Origin: CAYPFY01 sp964410105
GTDB taxonomy: Bacteria; Bacteroidota; Ignavibacteria; UBA10030; SZUA-254
Direction of reading: 5' to 3'
NCBI GenBank assembly: GCA_964410105.1
Contig: CAYPFY010000007.1
Location: 1-64,000 of the forward strand
Length of the DNA: 64,000 bases
The notes beneath the pieces are model-generated. The model ran no database searches and had not been told where the DNA came from. It saw only the letters and a list, made by a program, of their open reading frames with translations. Shown here one piece after another: positions 52,543 through 61,546 of the stretch. A program made the translations under genes and the position numbers. Numbering within the stretch: the stretch's first letter is position 1; the number at the start of each line of letters is the position of its first letter.

Positions 52543-53853
52543 ATGGCGGATCTTTCCATAAACTGTGGCGGAATTAAATCCCCGAACCCCTTTTGGCTGG
52601 CATCTGCGCCACCGAGCAATTCATCGTATCAGGTCTGCAAGGCATTCGAGCTCGGCTGGGGAGGGGCAGTCTGGAAAACGATCGGTGAACCGGTCATGAA
52701 CACGGTCAACCGGTACGGGGCCATAGACCACAACGGAGAAAAAATAATCGGTCTCAACAACATCGAGCTCATCAGCGATCGCCCCATCGAAACGAATCTC
52801 AGGGAAATAGCCGAGACCAAGAAGCTGTGGCCTGACCGGGCTGTCATCGCTTCCCTCATGGTTGAATCAAAGCGTGAGACCTGGCACGACATCGTCCGGA
52901 GGACCATCGACACCGGATGTGATGGCATCGAGCTCAACTACGGATGTCCGCACGGCATGAGCGAACGCGGGATGGGATCTGCTGTGGGGCAGGTTCCTGA
53001 ATACTGCGCGATGATAACGGAATGGGTCACGGAGGTATCGACCATTCCGGTACTCGTCAAGCTGACCCCGAAAATAAGCGACGTCAGGTTTCCGGCCCGC
53101 GCGGCGAAAAAGGGAAGGGCGCACGGCATATCGCTCATCAATACCATCAACACCATCATGGGCATAGACCTCGACACCCTCGAGCTCAGGCCTTCCGTGG
53201 ACGGAAAGGGAGGGCACGGCGGGTATGCCGGTCCCGCTGTGAAGCCGATAGCGCTGAACATGTTATCGCAGGTTGCGATCGACCCTGAGGTGGGTCTTCC
53301 TATCTCGGGCATTGGCGGAATCTCAACGTGGCGAGATGCTGCAGAATTCATCCTTCTCGGCGCGACCAGCGTCCAGATCTGCACGGCGGTCATGCACTAC
53401 GGATTCCGGATCATCGACGACCTTATCGAAGGGCTATCGAACTGGATGAGCGAAAAGGGATACCGGAAGCTCGACGACTTCCGTGGCCGTTCGCTCAAGT
53501 GCATAACGGACTTCGGGAACCTCAACCTCCTCTATAAGACGGTAGCCGAGATCGACCCTGCGAAATGCATCCGGTGCAACCTCTGCCACATCGCCTGCGA
53601 GGACGGGGCTCACCAATGCATCGACATGATCCCGCACAATGGCGTTGCGCAGCCGAGGGTACGGGAATCGGATTGTGTCGGATGTGCCCTCTGCTTCCTT
53701 GTGTGTCCGGTCGACGGATGCATCACCATGGTGAGGAAGGACAGCGGCAGGGAGGCGATCACCTGGAACGAACTCATGAAGCAGCTTCCCCAGCCTCTCA
53801 CCTGGGAGTCTTTGCGCCAGTTCCAGAAGAAACATGGGATTGAGATCCACTGA
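52543..53853 (+). CDS. preA: NAD-dependent dihydropyrimidine dehydrogenase subunit PreA
   Basis: Catalytic subunit that reduces uracil and thymine to the 5,6-dihydro forms, 436 residues. A dihydroorotate-dehydrogenase-like FMN barrel (1-320) holds the catalytic cysteine C135 in LNYGCPHGMSERGMG, as in mammalian dihydropyrimidine dehydrogenase. The C-terminal ferredoxin domain has two 4Fe-4S motifs, C342/C345/C348/C352 and C378/C381/C384/C388. It starts 10 bases after preT. First enzyme of the pathway together with PreT. Confidence 0.94.
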   Translation: MADLSINCGGIKSPNPFWLASAPPSNSSYQVCKAFELGWGGAVWKTIGEPVMNTVNRYGAIDHNGEKIIGLNNIELISDRPIETNLREIAETKKLWPDRAVIASLMVESKRETWHDIVRRTIDTGCDGIELNYGCPHGMSERGMGSAVGQVPEYCAMITEWVTEVSTIPVLVKLTPKISDVRFPARAAKKGRAHGISLINTINTIMGIDLDTLELRPSVDGKGGHGGYAGPAVKPIALNMLSQVAIDPEVGLPISGIGGISTWRDAAEFILLGATSVQICTAVMHYGFRIIDDLIEGLSNWMSEKGYRKLDDFRGRSLKCITDFGNLNLLYKTVAEIDPAKCIRCNLCHIACEDGAHQCIDMIPHNGVAQPRVRESDCVGCALCFLVCPVDGCITMVRKDSGREAITWNELMKQLPQPLTWESLRQFQKKHGIEIH

Positions 53854-53980
53854 GTTTCCGTGGCAGGGGCTGATCCGTGGGGATAGCCCCCGGGGTGAGG
53901 GGATTTTTTGGACCGTGGCGAGAGGGAATGCTGGAACTTTCGCGGGAGTGCCGCATGTTAACCACTGTAGATCACACCAT

Positions 53981-54005
53981 CGGCACGGGCTCGGAGCTCG
54001 TGCCG
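53981..54005 (+). repeat. Inverted repeat in the preA-dinB gap
   Basis: CGGCACGGGCT (53981-53991) pairs with AGCTCGTGCCG (53995-54005), 11 pairs with one mismatch around a 3-base loop. No T-run follows, so it is not a standard terminator; it may be an mRNA stability or processing hairpin. Confidence 0.4.
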
Positions 54006-54057
54006 GCACGATGCATTAATTCACTATACACCAACACACCACTGAAGGGAGCTCACT

Positions 54058-54552
54058 ATGCCCATCTCTGAAAAAGACCAGTTCATACAGAACTGGGAGC
54101 GGGAATTTCAGACCACGGTAAAAGTCTTGAAATCATTCCCGGTTCAAAAAACCGATCTGCAGCCCCACGGGAAATGCCCGACGGCGAAAGAACTTGCCTG
54201 GAGAATCGTTTCCGAAGAGAACGTGTTCGTCAATGGAGCGATCACCGGCCAGTACAACTTCACCTCGATGCCGAAGGCCCCGGCCACGCTGCAGGAAGTC
54301 ATCTCGACCTATGAGCGGAGCCATAGGGAGTTGAGCGACAAGATCAAAAAGATGAGCGACACCGATTTCAACAGAATGGTCAAGTTCATGGTAGCACCCA
54401 AGACCATGGGAGACGTTCGGAGCGGCGACACGCTCTGGATGATGATGATGGACACGATCCACCATCGAGGGCAGTTCTCAATATACCTTCGGATGGCCGA
54501 TGCCAAGGTGCCGTCCATCTATGGACCATCGGGCGACGAGCCCTGGATGTAA
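54058..54552 (+). CDS. DinB-family protein
   Basis: Four-helix-bundle DinB/YfiT-like protein of 164 residues, cytoplasmic. The metal-binding histidine pair of the family is visible in MDTIHHRGQFSIYLRM, with an earlier candidate ligand near EENVF (helix 2). DinB proteins include bacillithiol and mycothiol S-transferases and many of unknown role. GGGAG precedes the ATG. It lies between preA and dihydropyrimidinase on the same strand, with hairpins on both sides, so it may be an independent unit. Confidence 0.8.
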   Translation: MPISEKDQFIQNWEREFQTTVKVLKSFPVQKTDLQPHGKCPTAKELAWRIVSEENVFVNGAITGQYNFTSMPKAPATLQEVISTYERSHRELSDKIKKMSDTDFNRMVKFMVAPKTMGDVRSGDTLWMMMMDTIHHRGQFSIYLRMADAKVPSIYGPSGDEPWM

Positions 54553-54575
54553 GCACATCGCTTCACGTACACGGG

Positions 54576-54605
54576 ACCCCGGATGATTGACATTATCTCC
54601 GGGGT
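54576..54605 (+). terminator. Probable intrinsic terminator behind the DinB gene
   Basis: ACCCCGGA (54576-54583) pairs perfectly with TCCGGGGT (54598-54605) around a 14-base loop and is followed by TTCCTATTTT. The T-run is interrupted, so efficiency may be moderate. Confidence 0.55.
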
Positions 54606-54905
54606 TTCCTATTTTAGGACGAAACGATCCGTCCCCCTCGCAAACCATGATGCTGAAATCCCGGTCCCTCCCCTTCTCAAGCCCCGTGGCAAGACCAGGC
54701 ACAGAAGCCAACGACGGACAATCCTCGCCGCGCCCGGACCGTGCGGGTCACTCCAAGAAAAGCGAAAGGACTTGCACGATCTCTGGGCCGGATCGGGTCC
54801 GCGTCAGTTAAGACACCCCGTGTGACCAAGCGTGGCCGGAGGGGAGCGTAACGCAGGAGAAGATCCCCGGCAAGAATTTAGACAAAAGACTTCCAAGGAG
54901 CCACC
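54606..54905. other. Intergenic before dihydropyrimidinase, no gene recognised
   Basis: Short open frames on the plus strand here have arginine/proline/serine-rich products without family features and were not accepted. CAAGGAG at 54892-54898 is the ribosome-binding site for the next gene. No riboswitch-like fold was recognised. Confidence 0.5.
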
Positions 54906-56294
54906 ATGTCCACAGTCATCAAGAATGCGCGAATCATAACAGGCGAGCAGGATTACACGGCGGACATCTTCATCGAGAGGGACAAAATCAGCACCATCGG
55001 GATGAATCTCCCGATGCTTGCCGACAGGATGATTGATGCGCGCGGTAAATACGTCATACCGGGGGGAATCGACGTCCACACGCACCTCGACATGCCATTT
55101 GGCGGGACCACATCGAGCGATGACTTTGAAACCGGCACACGAGCTGCGGCCTTCGGCGGCACGACCACCATAATCGATTTTGCCATCCAGGCCAGAGGCA
55201 CGACCATGCGGGAGGCCCTTGATACATGGTGGAAGAAGGCCGAGGGAAAGGCATGCAGCGATTACGGGCTCCACATGATCATCACAGACCTTCCCGATGC
55301 GCATCTCGAGGACATGAACGAGATGGTCAGGGAGGGGGTCTCGAGCTTCAAGCTTTTCATGGCGTATCCCGGAGTATTGATGGTCGATGACGCCACAATC
55401 TTCAAGGCCATGAGGAAAACGGCCGAAAACGGCGGCCTTATCTGCATGCATGCGGAAAACGGCAGCGCGATCGACGTCATCGTCAGGAAGGCGGTTGCCG
55501 AGGGAAAGAAAGCCCCCATTTATCACGGCCTGACCCGGCCCACGACCGCAGAGGCGGAGGCCGTCAACAGGGCGATCGCGTTAGCCGAGATGGCGGGAGT
55601 CCCGGTCTACATCGTCCATCTTTCCTCGAACGATGCCCTTGAGAGGGTGGCGCAAGCGAGAGACAAAGGAGTTCTGGCGTATGCGGAAACGTGCCCGCAG
55701 TATCTCTTCCTTTCGATCGAAGATCTGGACCGGCCCAATTTTGAAGGTGCAAAATTCGTCTTTACTCCTCCGCTCCGTGAAAAGTGGCATCAGGCCAAGC
55801 TCTGGGAGGGCTTGAAAACCAACAGCCTGCAGGTCGTTTCCACCGATCACTGCCCCTTTTGCTTCAAAGAGCAGAAGGAACTGGGGCGGGAGGATTTTAC
55901 AAAAATACCCAATGGCGGGCCGGGCATTGAGAACCGGCTGCAGCTCCTGTACGACGGAGGCGTCAACAAGGACCGGATCAGCCTCAACCGGTGGGTTGAG
56001 CTCACATCCACGACGCCGGCAAAAATTTTCGGGATGTATCCCCGGAAAGGCACGATCGCGGTGGGAAGCGATGCGGATCTGGTCATCTGGAACCCCACGA
56101 CGGAGCATGTCATATCGGCGAAGACTCATCACATGAGAGTCGACTACTCCATGTTCGAAGGGACGCGAGTCAAGGGCAATGCGGAGACCGTCCTCTCGCG
56201 CGGCGACATCATCGTGGACAAGGGCCAGTGGCAGGGGAGAACCGGGCGGGGTCAGTTCATCAAACGGGATGCGTTTGGGGGGGCGTGGAAGTAA
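54906..56294 (+). CDS. Dihydropyrimidinase (D-hydantoinase family)
   Basis: Opens the ring of dihydrouracil or dihydrothymine to the N-carbamoyl-beta-amino acid, 462 residues. The binuclear zinc site is complete: H58 and H60 in GGIDVHTHLD, carboxylated lysine K149 in SSFKLFMAYPG, H182 in CMHAENG, H238 in YIVHLSS and D314 in STDHCPF. Length and motifs match bacterial dihydropyrimidinase/hydantoinase; presence in the locus with PreTA and beta-ureidopropionase assigns the physiological role. Strong ribosome-binding site AAGGAG. Confidence 0.94.
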   Translation: MSTVIKNARIITGEQDYTADIFIERDKISTIGMNLPMLADRMIDARGKYVIPGGIDVHTHLDMPFGGTTSSDDFETGTRAAAFGGTTTIIDFAIQARGTTMREALDTWWKKAEGKACSDYGLHMIITDLPDAHLEDMNEMVREGVSSFKLFMAYPGVLMVDDATIFKAMRKTAENGGLICMHAENGSAIDVIVRKAVAEGKKAPIYHGLTRPTTAEAEAVNRAIALAEMAGVPVYIVHLSSNDALERVAQARDKGVLAYAETCPQYLFLSIEDLDRPNFEGAKFVFTPPLREKWHQAKLWEGLKTNSLQVVSTDHCPFCFKEQKELGREDFTKIPNGGPGIENRLQLLYDGGVNKDRISLNRWVELTSTTPAKIFGMYPRKGTIAVGSDADLVIWNPTTEHVISAKTHHMRVDYSMFEGTRVKGNAETVLSRGDIIVDKGQWQGRTGRGQFIKRDAFGGAWK

Positions 56295-56307
56295 GGGCTT
56301 TGCATCC

Positions 56308-56976
56308 ATGAAACCGGGGCGATCGTCGATTTGGCGGTGGGGAATATCCCTTTTCTCGATCCTGCTCCTCGTCTCGGTTCCGGCCGGGGGGCAGCGGGAA
56401 GACGGGGCGGAACGTTCCGACGACCTCGTCGAGCTGACAAGACTCGACACTACGTTTCGCCTTGACATCCGGTATGCCACATCGAACAACTTCATGCACC
56501 GGCCCATGTACGCGCAGGCCCGGGCATTCCTCCAGCGCCCGGCAGCGGCAGCCCTCATGCGTGCAAATGCAAACCTCCGCCGACGGGGATACGGGCTCCT
56601 CATATTCGACGGTTACCGGCCATGGTCCGTCACGAAGAAATTCTGGGAGGAGACCCCTCCTGAAAAAAGGAATTTTGTCGCCGATCCGAAGCTCGGATCC
56701 AAGCACAATCGCGGGTGCGCGGTGGATCTTTCCCTCTACGAACTCCGGACCGGCAAGGAAGTTCGGATGCCGAGCCCCTACGACGATTTCACGGAAAAAG
56801 CATCACCGCGTTACGCGGGGGGAACTGCGGGGGAGCGGGGGATGCGCGATCGCCTCCGGAGGGCGATGGAGAAGGAAGGGTTCACCGTCGACCCGGGGGA
56901 ATGGTGGCACTACGACTACAAGGACTGGAAGAAATACCGGATCCTGGACGTTCCATTTGAGAAATTCATGCCATGA
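56308..56976 (+). CDS. VanX-like D-Ala-D-Ala dipeptidase (peptidase M15D)
   Basis: Exported zinc dipeptidase of 222 residues. An N-terminal hydrophobic segment (about 10-27, ending AGG-Q) is a signal peptide, unlike cytoplasmic VanX of resistance clusters. Zinc ligands and catalytic residues fit the family: H133 and D140 in SKHNRGCAVDLSL, E198 and H201 in EWWHYD, and R104 in DGYRPW. With a periplasmic location it resembles DdpX/PcgL-type enzymes that recycle D-Ala-D-Ala from peptidoglycan. ATG 56308 is the start that gives the signal peptide. Its stop overlaps the next gene as ATGA. Confidence 0.88.
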   Translation: MKPGRSSIWRWGISLFSILLLVSVPAGGQREDGAERSDDLVELTRLDTTFRLDIRYATSNNFMHRPMYAQARAFLQRPAAAALMRANANLRRRGYGLLIFDGYRPWSVTKKFWEETPPEKRNFVADPKLGSKHNRGCAVDLSLYELRTGKEVRMPSPYDDFTEKASPRYAGGTAGERGMRDRLRRAMEKEGFTVDPGEWWHYDYKDWKKYRILDVPFEKFMP

Positions 56977-57638
56977 TAAATCCTGAAAAGGCAGCGACCG
57001 CGGCGGGGCGCTCCATCCCCCTCTTGTGGGCGTGCGCTGTCTACGCCTTCCTCATCCTCATGCTTTATCAGGCATCAATCATGTTCAATGAGTATCACCC
57101 TGGAAAACCGTGGCCGGGGCTTCTGAGTGTAATTCGCACATTCACGTTCCTCCCGCTTCATGAAGGGGGACATTTTCTTTTCATTCTCTTCGGGCAAACG
57201 CTGTACACTCTCGGCGGGTCATTCTGGCAGATCACGTTTCCGCTCCTCTGGTTCATCATCGCGGCGCGGCAGCGATCCCGGGTTGCACCTTTCGCCCTAT
57301 TCTGGGTGGGCGAAAACATGATGGATGTAAGCCTTTACATTCGCGATGCGGCATACCGCGCTCTTCCCCTCCTCGGCGGGCATTCTTCGGGCCACGACTG
57401 GGTTCGGCTGCTGACAACGTGGGGCGCGATGGAGTCGTCGGAATCGATCGCCGATGCCGTTTATTTCATCGGCATCACGATCTCATCCGGCGCCATCCTG
57501 GGGGGAATCATCTGGGCTGTCGCGGACTTGGTCCGGTTCCCGAGAACAGCTGACACAGCCGAATCCGTCTCCGAGCTGTCACGCGACGTCGAGGCATCCC
57601 TGGACGACGCGCTCAATCGGGATACGAAAATCGGGTAA
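56973..57638 (+). CDS. Multi-pass membrane protein with HEGGH motif, function unknown
   Basis: Integral membrane protein of 221 residues with about five helices. The second begins in FLPLHEGGHFLFILFG, where H63-E64-x-x-H67 is a zinc-protease-like HExxH at the membrane, as in M50 site-2 proteases, followed by a segment with GGSFWQITFPLLWFIIA. A later WVGENMMDVSLYIRDA could offer an acidic ligand. No standard M50 NPDG motif is seen, so catalysis is unproven. It is translationally coupled (ATGA) to the VanX-like dipeptidase. Confidence 0.6.
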   Translation: MINPEKAATAAGRSIPLLWACAVYAFLILMLYQASIMFNEYHPGKPWPGLLSVIRTFTFLPLHEGGHFLFILFGQTLYTLGGSFWQITFPLLWFIIAARQRSRVAPFALFWVGENMMDVSLYIRDAAYRALPLLGGHSSGHDWVRLLTTWGAMESSESIADAVYFIGITISSGAILGGIIWAVADLVRFPRTADTAESVSELSRDVEASLDDALNRDTKIG

Positions 57639-57713
57639 ACGCGGACCGGGGGTGGCGGATCCGTCGGCGGAGATCCTGAAGGGAAGAGAATAAAACGTGA
57701 AAATGGAGGTCAT

Positions 57714-58694
57714 ATGAACCGAGTCATTCTTCTCGCGGGCGCTCTCGTAGCGGCAGGCATATCGGCGAGTGGTCAGGAGCGGCCCGTCCATACGTATTCA
57801 ATAGTGGCGCGGGATTCCGTGACGGGAGAAATCGGCGTCGCTGTACAATCCCACTGGTTCTCGGTGGGTCCGCTGGTGCCATGGGTGGAGGCGGGGGTCG
57901 GCGCGGTAGCCACGCAATCGTTCGTGGATCCGGCGTACGGGCCGCTGGGACTGGAGCTCATGCGCGCGGGAAAGACGGCGAGGCAGACCCTGGAGGGAAT
58001 ACTCGCGTCCGATCCCGGCCGGGACGTGCGGCAGGTAGCCATGGTTGATTCGCGGGGGAACGTGGCGGCCCACACCGGGTCAAAATGCATCCCCGCGGCC
58101 GGGCACATCGAAGGGGAGCAATTTACAGTTCAGGCAAACCTCATGCTGAACGACAGAGTCTGGCCGGCCATGGCGGAGGCATATCGTCAGACGAAGGGTG
58201 ATTTGGCCGAGAAAATGCTCGCGGCGCTCGACGCGGCGCAGGGAGCGGGGGGCGACATAAGGGGACGTCAATCCGCGGCGATACTCATTGCGCGCGGACA
58301 GCCGACCGGGAAACCGTGGAATGACCGAATCATGGATCTCCGGGTGGAGGACCAGGCGGAGCCGCTCAAGGAGCTCCGGCGACTTGTGAAAATCCACCGC
58401 GCATACCAGCACGAAAACGCGGGAGATCTGGCGGTCGAAAAAAATGACGTGGACGGCGCCCTCCGCGAGTACAGCGCGGCGGAGCAAATCTTGCCTGGCA
58501 GCGCGGAGCTCAGGTACTGGCATGCGGTTGCGCTCGTCAACGTTGGAAGGCTGGACCAATCGATTCCCATCTTCAAGGAGATCTTTACTGCGGACAGGAA
58601 CTGGAGGGAGCTGACCACCCGCCTGCCGGCCGTGGGCCTCCTTAAAGTTGACGAGGGCGGCTTGAGAAAAATACTTGGGGATTCGGGGAAATGA
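57714..58694 (+). CDS. DUF1028 family protein with C-terminal TPR-like region
   Basis: Exported protein of 326 residues, signal peptide about 1-20 (ending SASGQ). Residues about 25-220 match the DUF1028 fold, Ntn-hydrolase-like, with TYSIVARDSVTGEIGVAVQSHWFSVGPLVPWVEAGVGAVATQS and the GGDIRGRQSAAILI segment. The C-terminus (about 235-310) contains TPR-like helices. Biochemical role of the family is unknown. GGAGG precedes the ATG, and the stop overlaps the next gene as ATGA. Confidence 0.82.
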   Translation: MNRVILLAGALVAAGISASGQERPVHTYSIVARDSVTGEIGVAVQSHWFSVGPLVPWVEAGVGAVATQSFVDPAYGPLGLELMRAGKTARQTLEGILASDPGRDVRQVAMVDSRGNVAAHTGSKCIPAAGHIEGEQFTVQANLMLNDRVWPAMAEAYRQTKGDLAEKMLAALDAAQGAGGDIRGRQSAAILIARGQPTGKPWNDRIMDLRVEDQAEPLKELRRLVKIHRAYQHENAGDLAVEKNDVDGALREYSAAEQILPGSAELRYWHAVALVNVGRLDQSIPIFKEIFTADRNWRELTTRLPAVGLLKVDEGGLRKILGDSGK

Positions 58695-60655
58695 ACAATC
58701 GGGGTTTTCAGACTGCTGCCGCATTCCTCCTCGGAGTCGTCGGCCTCCACATCGTCGGCTACTTCTTCCCCTCGCCCTTCACTTGGGGTTTTCACTCCTT
58801 TGGATTCCTTCCGCCGGGGTACATCATCGCGTATGTCGTCTTGGCCGTAGTGATCATGATACTTGCGGGGAAAAACAAACTGGATGCGGCATTCGATTCG
58901 CTCGCCGGATTCATGCAAAAGTCGGAGTATCAATTTCTCATCACCGCCATCGGCATCTTCGTCGTCGCCGCCGTCTATTTCAGGGTCCGGGTTCCGTTAT
59001 TGGGGGACGGTTTCTTCCTCGTCAAAAACTTCGCCGAGGCCCTCCGGAGCGGGGCCCCGCTCCTCTACCGCAACGAGCCTCTGGGAACATACTATTACTT
59101 TTCCGTCGTGAAACTCTTCCAGCCCACGACCTATTCGGGATTCCTGAGCGCCTTCCTCGCGGCGGACATCATCCTCGGGATCGGGTACATCCTCTGCTCA
59201 TACTTCGCTGTCAAAACAGTATTCAATGAACCGGTCGAGCGCCTCCTCATCTTCGGTCTCCTCCTGGGCATCCCGCTGCAGCTCTACTTCGGCTACGTCG
59301 AAATCTACGGGGCAGTGCTCTTTGCCCTTTCCCTGTACATCCTCCTTTCGGTGCTGTATTTCACAAGAAAAATATCCAGCGTCCTCCTGCCCATCGCGTT
59401 CCTCTTCCTTGCGCTGGTGCATTACCTTGCGGTGCTGCTCTTCCCTTCGCTCCTCTTCATTCTATGGCGGGAGTGGAAGCAAAAGAGATGGAAGCCGCTT
59501 CTTGCGGGAGCCGGCCTTGCGGCCGGGGCATCTCTGGCATTCCTATTCTTGGTCAATTTCGACCTGAGCAGATTCTCGGCATCCGTGCCTCACAGCCACA
59601 TCCTCCCCCTCGTCCCGAGCGATGACTTCAACGAACAGAGCTCGACGCCCTACACGCTCCTCTCTCCTTCCCATGCTCTCGACCTTTTCAACGCGTGCAT
59701 CCTCATGGCGGCTCCGGCGGTCTTAATGGTGGGGCTGGGAGCGCGGAGCGCGCGGCGTCTCATCCTTCAACAGTCGGAAACGCTCTTTCTTCTTGCAGGC
59801 CTGGTGCCTGTCCTCGGATTTTTCTTTCTCGTCAAATTCGACCTCGGCGCGGCAAAAGACTGGGATGTCTTCGCCCCCTATGGATTTCTCGCCCTCCTCC
59901 TCGGCGCAATGCTTTTCGCAGGGCAGCAACTGGGCGACCGGCGGGCTATACTGTCTCTCCTGTTCGGATTGAGTATGATCCAGACCTTCGCGTTCGTCAA
60001 GGTGAATTCCGCCGTTGAGCCATCGGTGAACCGGTACAAAGCCCTGCTTGACCGGCGAACCATGTCCGACATCTCGTATTACACCGCGGCTCTGCACCTC
60101 GTGCTCTACTACCATCAGATCGGCGACACCACCTCCCCTATAAGAGTCTGGGACCAGTACGTGAAAGAATTTCCTCAGGATCCGAGAGGTTATCAGAACA
60201 TCATCTCCAACCTCGAGCACTCGGGGCCAGCGGGGTACGACCGGATCTCCAGCGCGTACGACGGATGGCTCAGAGTCAATCCACAGGACACCCTCGCCCG
60301 CGAAGCCTATGCCACATTTTGTCTCGACGCGGGGAATGAGAGATATGCGAACGGGTCCCTGGCCGCTGCGGGCAAATTCTATGAGAAAGCGATCGCCCTT
60401 GATCCGGAGCTTGAAAGGGCCTACAACAACCTCGGGAGCATCTACGCCCAGCAGCGAAATTTTTCTGGGGCTGTTGAACTCTTCAAGCAGGCGATCGATC
60501 TCGATTCCGCGTATTCGGATCCCTATTACAATCTCGGATCTGCGTATGAGGACATGGGGAAAAAACAGGAGGGGATCGCCTACAAGCAGCGGGCTGCCCG
60601 GCTCGGAAACAGCCCGGCGCAGACACAGCTTCAAAAGCGCGGCATATCCTGGTAG
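58691..60655 (+). CDS. Large membrane protein with C-terminal TPR domain
   Basis: Protein of 654 residues with about 12 predicted helices up to residue 450 and, after a soluble linker, three or four TPR units at about 545-645 (for example ERAYNNLGSIYAQQRNFSGAVELF). The N-terminus has LHIVGYFFPSPFTWGFHSFGFL. A GT-C-like function is possible from general build (RVPLLGDGFFLVKNF in the first loop), but no specific family is certain. A shorter, broken relative lies at 61547-61912. It overlaps the DUF1028 gene by four bases. Confidence 0.72.
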   Translation: MNNRGFQTAAAFLLGVVGLHIVGYFFPSPFTWGFHSFGFLPPGYIIAYVVLAVVIMILAGKNKLDAAFDSLAGFMQKSEYQFLITAIGIFVVAAVYFRVRVPLLGDGFFLVKNFAEALRSGAPLLYRNEPLGTYYYFSVVKLFQPTTYSGFLSAFLAADIILGIGYILCSYFAVKTVFNEPVERLLIFGLLLGIPLQLYFGYVEIYGAVLFALSLYILLSVLYFTRKISSVLLPIAFLFLALVHYLAVLLFPSLLFILWREWKQKRWKPLLAGAGLAAGASLAFLFLVNFDLSRFSASVPHSHILPLVPSDDFNEQSSTPYTLLSPSHALDLFNACILMAAPAVLMVGLGARSARRLILQQSETLFLLAGLVPVLGFFFLVKFDLGAAKDWDVFAPYGFLALLLGAMLFAGQQLGDRRAILSLLFGLSMIQTFAFVKVNSAVEPSVNRYKALLDRRTMSDISYYTAALHLVLYYHQIGDTTSPIRVWDQYVKEFPQDPRGYQNIISNLEHSGPAGYDRISSAYDGWLRVNPQDTLAREAYATFCLDAGNERYANGSLAAAGKFYEKAIALDPELERAYNNLGSIYAQQRNFSGAVELFKQAIDLDSAYSDPYYNLGSAYEDMGKKQEGIAYKQRAARLGNSPAQTQLQKRGISW

Positions 60656-60661
60656 GCAGAC

Positions 60662-61543
60662 GTGACGCGCAGCGCGGTCAGATGTTTCGCTCTCATCCTC
60701 GCCCTGATCGGGGGAAAAACCGAAAACCCGATTGGCGCATCGCTCCTGCGCCGGGTGGAGGGAATTGAGGGAAAGTCCCACGAGGGGAGGAACGCGTTCA
60801 TCAAGACGCAATTGGACTCATCCGGCATCGGATACGACACCATGCCATTCGACACCGTCGTACGGCGTGGAAGCGGTGCCGACACCATCCATGGAGAAAA
60901 CATCATCGTCGCTATGGGCAAGGGGTCCCGCACGATCATCCTCGGGGCCCACTATGACGCCGTGCCCGGGGCTCCGGGGGCAAACGACAACGGAGGAGGC
61001 GTCGCCGTCCTCCTCGGGCTCTTGGTAGAGATGCGCTCTCATCCGTTCCGCCACAAAATCGATTTCGTCTTCTTCGATCAGGAGGAGAGAGGGCTCCTTG
61101 GCTCTGCGGTTTTCGTCCGGCGCTCCCGCCACACGCACCTTGCCATGGTCAACCTCGATGTCGAAGGAACGGGCAATGAGGTCTACATCGGGCCTGTCGG
61201 GGGCGGGGACGACAACCGGATAATGAAACATGTCCGCCGGGCGGAAAAGGAGACAGAGTATCATTGTGTAGAGGACAGTGTCTATCCGGGGTCCGACCAC
61301 GAATCCTTCGCCAGGGCGGGGCTTGAAAACATATCGATATCAATCGTCCCCGAGGGAGATTCAAAAAAACTCGCGCGATGGGTGAAGTCGGGATACCGCC
61401 AGCTTGAGGAGGGCATGCCCCAGGTCTTGAGGGTCATGCACAGTCCCGAAGACAAGTCGGAGTACATGACACCGTCCGCCCTGGCGATGTCATACACATT
61501 CACAAAAGAGGTCCTCCTCTCCCTCGACGAAGAAGAGGAGTAA
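60662..61543 (+). CDS. M28-family zinc aminopeptidase-like protein
   Basis: Co-catalytic zinc peptidase of 293 residues. The ligand set is complete: H97 in GAHYDAVPG, D109 in GANDNGGG, E141/E142 in FFDQEERG, D166 in NLDVEGTG and H213 in GSDHESF. A short hydrophobic N-terminus (about 6-18) suggests export. It starts with GTG 60662, six bases after the membrane/TPR gene. M28 members include aminopeptidases and glutaminyl cyclases; substrate unknown. Confidence 0.85.
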   Translation: MTRSAVRCFALILALIGGKTENPIGASLLRRVEGIEGKSHEGRNAFIKTQLDSSGIGYDTMPFDTVVRRGSGADTIHGENIIVAMGKGSRTIILGAHYDAVPGAPGANDNGGGVAVLLGLLVEMRSHPFRHKIDFVFFDQEERGLLGSAVFVRRSRHTHLAMVNLDVEGTGNEVYIGPVGGGDDNRIMKHVRRAEKETEYHCVEDSVYPGSDHESFARAGLENISISIVPEGDSKKLARWVKSGYRQLEEGMPQVLRVMHSPEDKSEYMTPSALAMSYTFTKEVLLSLDEEEE

Positions 61544-61546
61544 TCC

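Noticed and set aside
53885..53918. CCCC/GGGG run followed by six Ts behind preA, possible terminator
   Set aside because: The stem would be only four pairs and the G runs allow several registers; too weak to call.
54583..54825. Short plus-strand open frames between the DinB and dihydropyrimidinase genes
   Set aside because: The products are Arg/Pro/Ser-rich without any family pattern, and the region starts within a terminator hairpin.
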